A stretch of DNA of 64,000 nucleotides from Legionella cardiaca (GTDB lineage: Bacteria; Pseudomonadota; Gammaproteobacteria; Legionellales; Legionellaceae): assembly GCF_029026145.1 (NCBI RefSeq), contig NZ_CP119078.1:1673036-1737035 (forward strand), written 5' to 3'. The notes beneath the pieces were generated by a model. That model was given only the letters and a program-made list of their open reading frames with translations. It made no database searches and was not told the origin of the DNA. A program made the translations under genes and the position numbers. Below, piece by piece: positions 20,730-29,143 of this stretch (positions within the stretch are counted from its first letter, which is position 1; each line of letters begins with the position of its first letter).

Positions 20730-22280
20730 TTATTTTTGCGAAATCATAGCTTGTGTATAGACACCTGGCTTTCTGGATATAATTGCAAGATAAAAAACAA
20801 GTAGGCTAAATATCAACAAATACAATAAATCCCAATATTGTGGCAGAAAATGCTTTCCACCATAATTCCCGAGATAAGAAAAAACCCCCAAACCCAAAAG
20901 ATAAAATAAAAACCAAAATGCATGCTTGGCATCAAGCATTCGATGACTTTTTCTTATCAAACAGTAAAAATAGGAGGATCCCAAACCTAGAAAAATAATA
21001 ACTAGTAACTTTTTTACGCTCTGTAAACCAGCCCAATAAACCCCCATCGTACATATATAAAATCCTATAAATGCAATCAAACTACTAAAGTGCAATTTAA
21101 AAGGTCTTGGAAAATCAGGGATTTGTTTACGTAAAGATATCAGACAAATTGGCCCCATAGCATAGCTGGTCATTAAAATTGCTACTAAAAATGCTGACAT
21201 TTCTTGCCAACCATGCAGTATTATTAACATCGTAGCAGCCAATAAAAAATTAACACACAAACTAACCCATGGAACCTGATACTTATTTTGCTTTGAGAGC
21301 ATTTTAGCATGAGTCAGGGAGTCCATACTTGTCAACATATGAGCTGCAGTTGTCGAATAAACCAACCCCGTTGAATAAGGTGATATAAACGCATCGATAT
21401 ATAGTAAAACACTCAACCAGATTAGCCCTGCGAATGTAGCTAGTGCGGCAAACGGTCCTGCATCACCTGTAAACGACAAATTCGTCCATCCGCCCATAAG
21501 ATTTTGGGACGCCACACTACCGATGAAGCACCATTGCAAGCAAGTATAGAGAACAGTGGTAAGCAACAATGAGCTAATTAAAATTATAGGAACGTACTTT
21601 CCTGGCTTTTCAATTTCACTCATCATAATAATGACTTGTCTAAATCCTAATAATGAAAAAAGCACACCGCCACTAGACATTGCGGCCATAACCCCCTGCC
21701 AACCGTAGGGCATAAAACCACCAAATTGTGAGAAATTTTTAGCCTGATAACTTGTGAGAAATAAAGCAATAATTGTTAAGCTGGGGATCACTATTTTCCA
21801 AATAGTAAACAATGCATTAATACGTGCGAATAAACTAATACCAAAATAGTTAAGAAGAACAAAACTAATTAAGAAGGTTAAGGCTAATAAATAGCCTAAC
21901 AGTGTATTACCATAATGGACACCATGATGTATTACCAAACCGGGAATATAGTTACTAGCGTATTGAATGACACCTTGTGTTTCAATCACAGGTAAAATAG
22001 CCAGAGAAAACCATGCTAAGGTGCTCATAATGATGCTAGCCAAGCGTCCATGCGTGTATAGTGGTAAGCAGGTCAAGCTATCTGACTGCGGAAACATCGT
22101 TCCTATTTCCGCATAGGATAAGGCAACAAATAGAAGCAAAAAACCCGCAAGAGGCCAGGATATAATTGCGGCAGGGCCAGCAAAATGCGCTGAATATAAA
22201 GAACCAAATAACCAACCAGAACCGACGATGCTAGTAATTGAAATCCATAATAAACTCAAAGCACTTAAATTTTTTTTCAT
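20730..22280 (-). CDS. APC-family amino acid permease (516 aa)
   Basis: An integral inner-membrane transporter with about 12 hydrophobic spans along its whole length. The first span contains SITSIVGSGWLFG, the glycine-rich helix-1 substrate-binding motif of the amino acid-polyamine-organocation superfamily. Length is usual for the family. It probably takes up an amino acid by cation symport or exchange; the substrate cannot be read from the sequence. The 40-bp gap to the upstream gene on the same strand allows co-transcription. Legionella feeds on amino acids and carries many such permeases. Confidence 0.88.
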   Translation of the reverse strand: MKKNLSALSLLWISITSIVGSGWLFGSLYSAHFAGPAAIISWPLAGFLLLFVALSYAEIGTMFPQSDSLTCLPLYTHGRLASIIMSTLAWFSLAILPVIETQGVIQYASNYIPGLVIHHGVHYGNTLLGYLLALTFLISFVLLNYFGISLFARINALFTIWKIVIPSLTIIALFLTSYQAKNFSQFGGFMPYGWQGVMAAMSSGGVLFSLLGFRQVIIMMSEIEKPGKYVPIILISSLLLTTVLYTCLQWCFIGSVASQNLMGGWTNLSFTGDAGPFAALATFAGLIWLSVLLYIDAFISPYSTGLVYSTTAAHMLTSMDSLTHAKMLSKQNKYQVPWVSLCVNFLLAATMLIILHGWQEMSAFLVAILMTSYAMGPICLISLRKQIPDFPRPFKLHFSSLIAFIGFYICTMGVYWAGLQSVKKLLVIIFLGLGSSYFYCLIRKSHRMLDAKHAFWFLFYLLGLGVFSYLGNYGGKHFLPQYWDLLYLLIFSLLVFYLAIISRKPGVYTQAMISQK

Positions 22281-22319
22281 ATTTTGCTACAGGTGAATTC
22301 GGCAATCTTTAAGCTGCAG

Positions 22320-22760
22320 TTAACCTAACCGTTGGAATTCAATAGTTATCTCCGCATTTATTCCAGGAGCAACAGTTAAAGTACCTTTTGCACTGCCTGC
22401 ATTTTGCGAAAAATTTCCCTGTAAATTGCCGTATTCAGTCATAATCGTAGCAACACCATTTGTGCAAATTCCGGTGAGTTGTTTGGTAGAATGCTTAGGA
22501 CAAAAAAAGCTTCCTGAATCCTTGTCTGCTTTCACTTCCACAGTAAAATGGCCATCATTATCTACTTCACTTATCACCCCCGCGCCATGATATAAACAAT
22601 CCCCTATAAGCCAACTGGACGCTTTACCTTTTCCGGACCAATGTCCAGCAAGATATTTGCATACATTTGCAACATTAGAATGAAAAGTAAAATCAGCGTG
22701 CGACATATTCGCAAAAGACATTGCAGCCATAAATCCTATTAATAAATTCCCTTTCATCAT
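22320..22760 (-). CDS. Secreted protein of unknown function (146 aa)
   Basis: A signal peptide (MMKGN, hydrophobic core, cut near SHA) follows a ribosome site AGGAAGAAAG. The mature part has cysteine pairs at about 33/54 and 88/98 and alternating beta-type sequence (HFTVEVKAD, AEITIEFQ), suggesting a small beta-barrel or lipocalin-like fold. That is inference. The phrase LAGHWSGKGKAS resembles the start of lipocalin-like domains. Not recognised as a named family. Immediately upstream of the permease gene on the same strand. Confidence 0.65.
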   Translation of the reverse strand: MMKGNLLIGFMAAMSFANMSHADFTFHSNVANVCKYLAGHWSGKGKASSWLIGDCLYHGAGVISEVDNDGHFTVEVKADKDSGSFFCPKHSTKQLTGICTNGVATIMTEYGNLQGNFSQNAGSAKGTLTVAPGINAEITIEFQRLG

Positions 22761-22820
22761 CTTTCTTCCTGAATAGCATAAAACTAAATAGTTTGTAGTT
22801 TGGTTAATTCGATAAGATTA

Positions 22821-23825
22821 TTAAATAGTACAGTTTGTATCAATTTTTTGCTCTGCGTGTAATACAGGTTTTTCGCTAAAAAGCCTATCTCGTCCTCCTG
22901 TTAATTTTTTAGCCTCTGTTTCTATCTCGCCTTTTAGTAAAGTATCAAGAATGGCTTGATTCTTATCAATTACTTTCTTTGTTTGAGCTATTGCTTCCTG
23001 ATTATCAGAAGATAATTTTTCCTGCTCACCAACCTCTGCTGTTAATAGTTCTCCCCTTACTTGATCAATAAGTTGTTCCAGTGAGTTCTCACCTTCTTGC
23101 AGCAAAGTCTGTATACGTTGGAGTCTGGAGTAAGCCTCATCTTCTACCTCTAAATTAGCAAATTTTCGGTATAAGTGAGAAAGCTGCTCTCTAATCAATT
23201 TACCTGAGGTATGGACTTCCTTGGTATCAGCGAGAATAAACTCGTTAATTTCCTGCAACTTTTTCAGCGTCTTATCGAAAAATTCAATTTGCTCTTGGAG
23301 ATATTGTATTTTTTCTTTAAGGTCTTCGATTGAAGCAGCATATTCCTCACTCTTCTTTGCCAAGAGTTGAAACATATTAAGGAGTCTATCTTCTATTTCA
23401 TTTAATGATTTTACCGATTGCGCTAAATCCTCTTCCATCTTCAAAACATCATTACAAAATGCTTCTGCTCTTTGCTGCTCCGTATCGTAATGATCTTTTA
23501 GTAAGTAGACTGCAACACCCCCCATAAGCAAAAGGGTATAAGTAACCAACATGCTTACTAAAACACCGACTAAAGTTGCCGCTGCAAGGGCCAATACACC
23601 TAATATAGCTTGACGCCAGAGGGATTGCTCCTGATACCAGTCAGCAATTTTTCCAATTAAACTTTTATAGGATTTATAGCGTTGGAGAAGGAGGTCCAAG
23701 TCTGCTTTAAATAATGAAATTCTTTGTTGTTGCTTTTGTAAATGAGCAATTGAATCGAAAGCATTTTTTTTAACTTCCTCAATATCAAGTATTATTTCAG
23801 CTGCTTTTAGAGTACTGGTTGGCAT
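22821..23825 (-). CDS. Membrane-anchored coiled-coil protein (334 aa)
   Basis: A short N-terminal helical part, a hydrophobic hairpin at about 70-110 (AILGVLALAAATLVG...LLLMGGVAVYLL), then about 200 residues of heptad-like Glu/Lys/Leu/Gln helix. There is no signal peptide and no catalytic motif. It is the second gene of an operon with the coiled-coil protein at 23861-24610 (35-bp gap), so the two may form a complex. It has the layout of many Legionella coiled-coil effectors, but an envelope role is equally possible. Confidence 0.7.
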   Translation of the reverse strand: MPTSTLKAAEIILDIEEVKKNAFDSIAHLQKQQQRISLFKADLDLLLQRYKSYKSLIGKIADWYQEQSLWRQAILGVLALAAATLVGVLVSMLVTYTLLLMGGVAVYLLKDHYDTEQQRAEAFCNDVLKMEEDLAQSVKSLNEIEDRLLNMFQLLAKKSEEYAASIEDLKEKIQYLQEQIEFFDKTLKKLQEINEFILADTKEVHTSGKLIREQLSHLYRKFANLEVEDEAYSRLQRIQTLLQEGENSLEQLIDQVRGELLTAEVGEQEKLSSDNQEAIAQTKKVIDKNQAILDTLLKGEIETEAKKLTGGRDRLFSEKPVLHAEQKIDTNCTI

Positions 23826-23860
23826 CGCACTTCCTTTTACTTAGAAATTATTTGTTCTTA

Positions 23861-24610
23861 TTAAAAAAAACCATTGGAGTAAGATACTTTTGTATCCTCT
23901 TGATTGGTTTTTTTATTATTCGGAGTTTCGCTTTGTTGTTTCTTTTGCAACAACCCCACAGCATCATTAAACTGCTTTTCTAACAGTTTATTTGCATCTC
24001 TTAATTCTTTACATTCATCAGCTAGTTTTTTCAATTCAACCTTTTTTGCGTCATAAATTAAACGCAGTTCCTCTAATTGCTTTTTAGCCTCAATGAGTTT
24101 CAATGCCGAACCTTGTGATTGCTCACCTACTTCAAGTAATTTACCAGTAAGTATTTCACGATTTTTTTCTGCTTCACTAAGTTTGTTATTTAGAGTGCTT
24201 ATTTCCAATAATAATTGTGCGTGTGTTTGCTCCAGTTCTTCAAGTCTTTTTTTCTCACTCTCTTTAATTGTGTGAGTAATTTGACTTAGTTCTTCTGTTT
24301 TTTGAAAAACCTGGGTAAATGCTTCTTTTAAGAGGACTACAGTTGAGGACATTTCTTCTGAGTTAGTTTTTAAATCATGAAAGGTAATTTCCAAAAAGTT
24401 TTCTGTATCCTTAAGTAATTCATCCAGGGAATCTTCACGCGCCTGTTGTCGTGACAAACGCTCTAGATCAATAACATCTGGTTTTTGGTTTTTGTGTAAA
24501 AGATGAACCGTACTAGCACCAATCCCAGCGCCAGCAACACCTCCACCGACAACAAGCGCGATGATGTACTTGGTTGCGATAACCGTTCCTGCTAAAAGTC
24601 CTACCAACAT
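23861..24610 (-). CDS. Coiled-coil protein with N-terminal membrane segment (249 aa)
   Basis: Residues 1-38 are hydrophobic and Gly-rich (ALVVGGGVAGAGIGAS), a GxxxG-type membrane segment. Residues about 60-225 are continuous coiled coil with many Glu/Lys/Leu heptads, and the tail is polar (QSETPNNKKTNQ). The ribosome site AAAGGAGATAG sits just upstream of the ATG. First gene of a two-gene operon with the following coiled-coil protein. Family not recognised. Confidence 0.7.
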   Translation of the reverse strand: MLVGLLAGTVIATKYIIALVVGGGVAGAGIGASTVHLLHKNQKPDVIDLERLSRQQAREDSLDELLKDTENFLEITFHDLKTNSEEMSSTVVLLKEAFTQVFQKTEELSQITHTIKESEKKRLEELEQTHAQLLLEISTLNNKLSEAEKNREILTGKLLEVGEQSQGSALKLIEAKKQLEELRLIYDAKKVELKKLADECKELRDANKLLEKQFNDAVGLLQKKQQSETPNNKKTNQEDTKVSYSNGFF

Positions 24611-24877
24611 AATCTATCTCCTTTATTTTGACAAAAAAATTGCCCCGGTAGCACTAAATTTTGCACGGCTTGATTTAAATTGATACATCCAAATGGTCCT
24701 TCTTATCAATTATTATTTAAAACGCCATTTTATAATTCAGGTGGCGAAATGTCTCTACTTATTTGTAAGGCAAATAGGCCATCTGATAATTTCATAAAAG
24801 AAAGATAGTAACAGGATTCACTTCGACTATATTTTGCCACCCCTCAAATGTGTATAATAAGACCAATCTGCTCATTT

Positions 24878-26926
24878 ATGGCCGCCGCAATGGTTAATTA
24901 TTCAATAGTTGCTCAACTAATTCGTGATTATTTGTCAAAAAGAGGCGATGAGAAAGCACTCGAAGAATTAATTCACGCATTTTTTATATCCGACCCGGAT
25001 CAGAACAATACAATGTTAGTTACTTTATTGAATCAGCTCCCAGGGAAAGAGGAGAGATCAATAGCCAAACAAGTTATTATTGCAACAGTTTGTGATTCCA
25101 CCCCAATTCATTGTCCTAATTTAAAGCATAATTTTTCACTGGCTAGTCTTATTAATTGGGTAATGAGTCATAAATTTGGTTTTATTTTTTTAGATGCTAA
25201 TTGTCTTACATTTAATGAGTCACAATGGAAAGTTTTATCTGAGACACTTGCACAATCCAACCTACAAATAGTCGATATTCAAGCTGAGACTTTAAAAAAA
25301 TTTGGCCATACTCAATGGAAATTTCTTGGCGACACATTAACAAATTCAAACCTAACTACATTATCAATACAAAAAAATTTTGATGAACTTACTCCTGAGA
25401 ATTTACTGACTTTAGGAGTTTCTCTTAAACACACGACAATTTTCGAACTTATCTTAGCCGGAAGTTTTTTTACCCTGTTTAATAAGGCTCAATGGCAAAC
25501 TTTTGAAAATTTCTTATTCACCTCAAATATCACCGTACTCCATCTTGACAATATGAACCTGACTGACTCCAATATTGAATCATTGCGGATGTTGAGTGAA
25601 CTATTAACAAGATCAAGGGTCACAACGCTCCACTTTAGTCAAAATATCAATAAATTTACACCTGCTCAATGGAAAATTTTTACAGATTTACTTGCGCACT
25701 CGAATTTAACCACTCTTTCTTTAGCTCATAGTAATTTAAATACTTTTACTCCACTGCAATGGGAGCTTTTGGAGAATGCGTTAATAATATCCAAAATAAC
25801 TTCACTCGATTTATCAAATAATAATTTACATGCATTCTCCGTTGAAGAATGGAGAAAACTAAATAATATCCTTAAAAAATCAAAAATTACTTCACTAACT
25901 CTAGCCAATAACAGCTTATGTCTTATAACAGATGAATGCTTATCAGATTTCGAAAATACGATTATAGAATCCAAGATCACAGCACTAACACTAAGTACAA
26001 ATTCTTTAGGTATACTTAGTCCATCTCAATGGCAAACCTATGCCCGAATTCTCAGACACTCAAACATTACCAGGATTGATTTTTCAGATAATTCCTTTCA
26101 TTTTTTTGGTCCTGAACAATGGATAGCTTTTGAAAATATATTTGTAAATTCTAAAGTCACAACACTTGGTTTCAGTAGCAAAGAACTCCATCACCTTACA
26201 AAACATCAATGGGAATTATTTAAAAGTCTAATCGTCAAATCCAGGATAACAACACTTAATATATCAATTTCCGGCTTGAATATGTTATCTCCCTGTCAAT
26301 GGGAAACCTTTTGTGAAACATTAGCCGCATCAGCAATAACCACATTAGATAATGGAGATGTCCGAAGTTTACCTATTGAAAAACAACAGCAAATCAATAT
26401 CATTTTAATGTGCAATGCTGTAAAAGCGAGATTAGAACAAGATACTTTTGCCTATGTTGCACTGCGAGAACGTATTCATCTACCTACGCCAGTAGACGAA
26501 GTTTCTTTAGAGGTCTACATAAAGAATTTGGAAAAGATGAACTCTTCTCATGGCCATCTCATCACGGGACTGTTACTAACTGGATTATTAGTAGATATTA
26601 ACCTCCCAGAAGATAATATAAAATCTCGAGAAAAGCGTTTACAAGACGGGATAACCTATCTGACAAAAGCAGCTGAAGATCCAAAAATGTTTAGTCAGGT
26701 GACTAATATTTTATGGCATATTAGAACTATCCATGGTGAGCATTATCCTTCTGTCAGGAAAAGACTTCTTTCGATTTGGCTAATGCCTTCGTTTGAAACA
26801 GCACGTTTATTTTCAAAAACCTCTTTTCCTTCAGCCTTGGCTCCCTTACCTAGATTTTTTAACTTACCTTCAGATAAAAAAAATACAGATAAGCCTGATT
26901 GTCCTGATAATTATCTCATTTACTAG
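24878..26926 (+). CDS. Leucine-rich-repeat protein (about 682 aa), putative effector
   Basis: Residues about 110-520 are 29-30-residue repeats with the pattern L-T-x-L-x-L-x-x-N-x-L, followed by an SxxQW...L helix (for example KITSLDLSNNNLHAF then EEWRKL). This is a ribonuclease-inhibitor-like LRR with a conserved Gln-Trp in the helix, typical of protein-protein binding in host-targeted proteins. A helical C-terminal domain follows (about 530-680) and the tail is polar. The start is uncertain: ATGs occur at 24848, 24878 and 24890 and none has a clear ribosome site. Probable cytosolic or Dot/Icm-translocated protein; the latter is inferred. Confidence 0.75.
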   Translation: MAAAMVNYSIVAQLIRDYLSKRGDEKALEELIHAFFISDPDQNNTMLVTLLNQLPGKEERSIAKQVIIATVCDSTPIHCPNLKHNFSLASLINWVMSHKFGFIFLDANCLTFNESQWKVLSETLAQSNLQIVDIQAETLKKFGHTQWKFLGDTLTNSNLTTLSIQKNFDELTPENLLTLGVSLKHTTIFELILAGSFFTLFNKAQWQTFENFLFTSNITVLHLDNMNLTDSNIESLRMLSELLTRSRVTTLHFSQNINKFTPAQWKIFTDLLAHSNLTTLSLAHSNLNTFTPLQWELLENALIISKITSLDLSNNNLHAFSVEEWRKLNNILKKSKITSLTLANNSLCLITDECLSDFENTIIESKITALTLSTNSLGILSPSQWQTYARILRHSNITRIDFSDNSFHFFGPEQWIAFENIFVNSKVTTLGFSSKELHHLTKHQWELFKSLIVKSRITTLNISISGLNMLSPCQWETFCETLAASAITTLDNGDVRSLPIEKQQQINIILMCNAVKARLEQDTFAYVALRERIHLPTPVDEVSLEVYIKNLEKMNSSHGHLITGLLLTGLLVDINLPEDNIKSREKRLQDGITYLTKAAEDPKMFSQVTNILWHIRTIHGEHYPSVRKRLLSIWLMPSFETARLFSKTSFPSALAPLPRFFNLPSDKKNTDKPDCPDNYLIY

Positions 26927-27021
26927 ACGCATTCTTGTAACATAGTGTTTTTATTCTATAGCCCCAAAATTATTTTATTTGTGATAGAATGCAGCGTTTT
27001 TAAACAAATTGGTGAATTAAA

Positions 27022-27666
27022 ATGTTTTATTCAAGAATTTATCTCCCTCGCTTTTCTTCTACGTCCTATGAAGAAAATCTTCAACAAAAACTTTTAAATG
27101 AGCAAACATCATCTTGGGACAAGAAAAAATATCAAGCGCTGCTCAATTTAAAAACCCATGCATCCAGAGTCGCCGCCAGTCTTCACCAATTGAAAACAAT
27201 TACAGGTTCCCAGAATGTTAAGGCATTGGATGAAATCATTACAAGAGCGATAAATAATGCAGTAAATGATGAGCGCTTTAATGCTTCGTTATTTTCTCAT
27301 TCATTGGGAAGCGCTTTTGCTACATTAGAAAGAGAAATTCAAGAAGATCAGGCCTCTTATAAAGCATTTGCCTATCTTAACTTGGTAACAAATTCAATAA
27401 TAGCTACTATTAGCGGCGCTGGAATTCTTCTTTTTGGTGCGGCCCTTGCTACCGCCCCCTTTAGTATAATGCTTTTGGGAATAGGGATGACCTTACTTTC
27501 TGCCTTGACACTAACGATTACAGCATACAGTGCCTATGTTGATAATCGATTTATAGCAGGCAAACAGCTTCAAGAAATTGATAAATGCATCAAACAACTA
27601 AATGCATATCCTAATGAGCCTGAGCTTGCACCTGATGAGGCAAATCACTCCTGTTGCCTTTTTTAA
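27022..27666 (+). CDS. Membrane-hairpin protein ending in a CaaX box (214 aa), putative prenylated effector
   Basis: Residues 1-120 are polar and helical. Residues about 122-178 hold two closely spaced hydrophobic spans. The C-terminus is ...ANHSCCLF, in which the last four residues C211-C212-L213-F214 fit a CaaX box; a final Phe or Leu favours geranylgeranylation. Known: several Legionella effectors carry CaaX boxes that host enzymes lipidate, and bacteria have no such enzymes. Combined with the internal hairpin, this suggests insertion into a host membrane after translocation. Follows the LRR gene by 95 bp on the same strand and may share its transcript. Confidence 0.72.
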   Translation: MFYSRIYLPRFSSTSYEENLQQKLLNEQTSSWDKKKYQALLNLKTHASRVAASLHQLKTITGSQNVKALDEIITRAINNAVNDERFNASLFSHSLGSAFATLEREIQEDQASYKAFAYLNLVTNSIIATISGAGILLFGAALATAPFSIMLLGIGMTLLSALTLTITAYSAYVDNRFIAGKQLQEIDKCIKQLNAYPNEPELAPDEANHSCCLF

Positions 27667-27680
27667 ATTCTACAGCAAAT

Positions 27681-27709
27681 CTTCCACTATATTACGATAA
27701 TAGTGGAAG
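27681..27709 (+). terminator. Hairpin terminator after the CaaX gene
   Basis: CTTCCACTAT at 27681-27690 pairs with 27700-27709 around a 9-base loop, followed by GTTTACG. The U-tract is weak. It is placed 15 bp after the stop codon and between convergent genes. Confidence 0.55.
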
Positions 27710-27764
27710 GTTTACGCGTGGAGCGTCGCCAAGATTATCCTTAACTCCCGTCAGATAATTGATT

Positions 27765-28706
27765 TTAATTAGGAATGACGGTAAATCCATCCAATCCATC
27801 ATCATCATCAGAAGTTTCTCCTTTAGAAATAGGCAATACTGAAGATGTAGCCTCTTCTTGAACATTTACTTTTATTTCTTCCTCCGTAAGAGCAGGCTTG
27901 TTCCATATGGACGCCCATAGAGACCTGGATAAGTTACCGAACTTATAACCTTCTTGAGTTTCTGGTTGAGGTTTGGTGTGATTTTGACTTTTCACGGATG
28001 AAGATGGTACTTCCGGGGTTTTACTTTCTTGATAATAATCACTAAGAAAACCAAGAGCTGCTCGGGTGTAATCACCAAATTGATATTCTTTCACTACCTG
28101 CTTTTTGCTCATCGAAGAATTTGCTGCCAGCATGTATTCCTGAATGATTTCTTTTGCCTTGAGAAGATCAGCAATATTCTCATCAGAAAGTTTAGTAAGA
28201 TCCTCATTTGGCAGTTTATGATTATAATCAATCGCAGCATTAACTAGCATAAAATAACGTGGTCCACGTTGAAAGGGCTGAATCAGATAATCAGAAAGAC
28301 CAAGTTTACTTGCATGACTGGTAGAGAGATATTTATCTAATTCTGTAAACTGTGAGGGATTGATTGCCAGTTCTTTTGCATAGGCTTCATACCACTTTGC
28401 ATAATTTTGATAAAGTGTAAAAAATGCCTTTAATAATTGAATGCGCTGCATTTTTAGTTGATTGCTTTCAGTGACGCTATTTCCTTCATGTAAAGACTTA
28501 GACACATTTTCCAAAAGCTTTTCGGAAATGGTTTTTAATTGAGGAAGAAAAATTTTTAATTGAGTAAAAAGCTCATGTTCTGGCATCAATTCTTGTGCTG
28601 CTAATAAGCGTGCTAATGCCTTATTATAGCTAAACTCCGTATCCAGCATCTCTTGGATAGCCTTATGTTCAGTTAATTTTTCATGCATTTCATTAGAAGG
28701 TAACAT
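27765..28706 (-). CDS. RhoGEF (Dbl-homology) domain protein (313 aa), putative effector
   Basis: Residues about 15-195 read as a Dbl-homology domain, the catalytic unit of eukaryotic Rho-family guanine-nucleotide exchange factors. Three conserved regions are visible: CR1 as QEMLDTEFSYNKALARLL with the key Glu at 24; CR2 as FFTLYQNYAKWYEAY (about 95-109); and CR3 as LSDYLIQPFQRGPRYFML (137-154), matching the LI.P.QR..RY signature. No PH domain follows; instead there is a Ser/Pro linker (about 220-260) and an acidic C-terminal tail with EEEIK and a DDDD run, like Dot/Icm signals rich in Glu. It would switch on a host Rho GTPase. The domain match is from motif reading, not a search. Confidence 0.8.
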   Translation of the reverse strand: MLPSNEMHEKLTEHKAIQEMLDTEFSYNKALARLLAAQELMPEHELFTQLKIFLPQLKTISEKLLENVSKSLHEGNSVTESNQLKMQRIQLLKAFFTLYQNYAKWYEAYAKELAINPSQFTELDKYLSTSHASKLGLSDYLIQPFQRGPRYFMLVNAAIDYNHKLPNEDLTKLSDENIADLLKAKEIIQEYMLAANSSMSKKQVVKEYQFGDYTRAALGFLSDYYQESKTPEVPSSSVKSQNHTKPQPETQEGYKFGNLSRSLWASIWNKPALTEEEIKVNVQEEATSSVLPISKGETSDDDDGLDGFTVIPN

Positions 28707-29143
28707 CCCAAACTCCAGATAAAAAAATATGCAAAATGATTATTGCTAAAAATGAATGGCGATTTTATCACCGACATATTAAGAGATGCTTAAGGAAACT
28801 GCGTATATTTAGAACAGTCTTTGCATAAGAGTAACCCATGCTTTTGATTTAAAAAGAGTTATCCACCAATTTGAATTAAGGCGCGTTATTATTTGTTAGA
28901 TCATGATTAACATAATTAGAAGGACTTTTTAAAGCAATCCATCTAATCTAAGTGAATTTTTAAGAATCAAAACACTTTCTTTGAAATTTATGATATTCTT
29001 GTGTGATTTTTTATTTTACACAAAGTATTTAAACTATTCGTTTTTTTTATTATGCTTCTATGAGCTTTTTTCTGGATAGTGATTGAAATAACCGTAAATA
29101 ACAAGATGCTTTACTCACTTTATTAAACATAAGGAGTACCTCA
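28707..29143. other. Divergent intergenic region upstream of the RhoGEF and giant SecA-like genes
   Basis: This 437-bp AT-rich region must carry promoters for both flanking genes. The ribosome site AAGGAG at 29131-29136 belongs to the giant gene. I saw no convincing promoter pair, palindrome or small gene. Confidence 0.4.
29131..29136 (+). promoter_or_regulatory. Ribosome binding site fixing a GTG start
   Basis: AAGGAG lies 7 bases before the GTG at 29144 and decides that start for the 2,930-residue protein. Confidence 0.8.
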
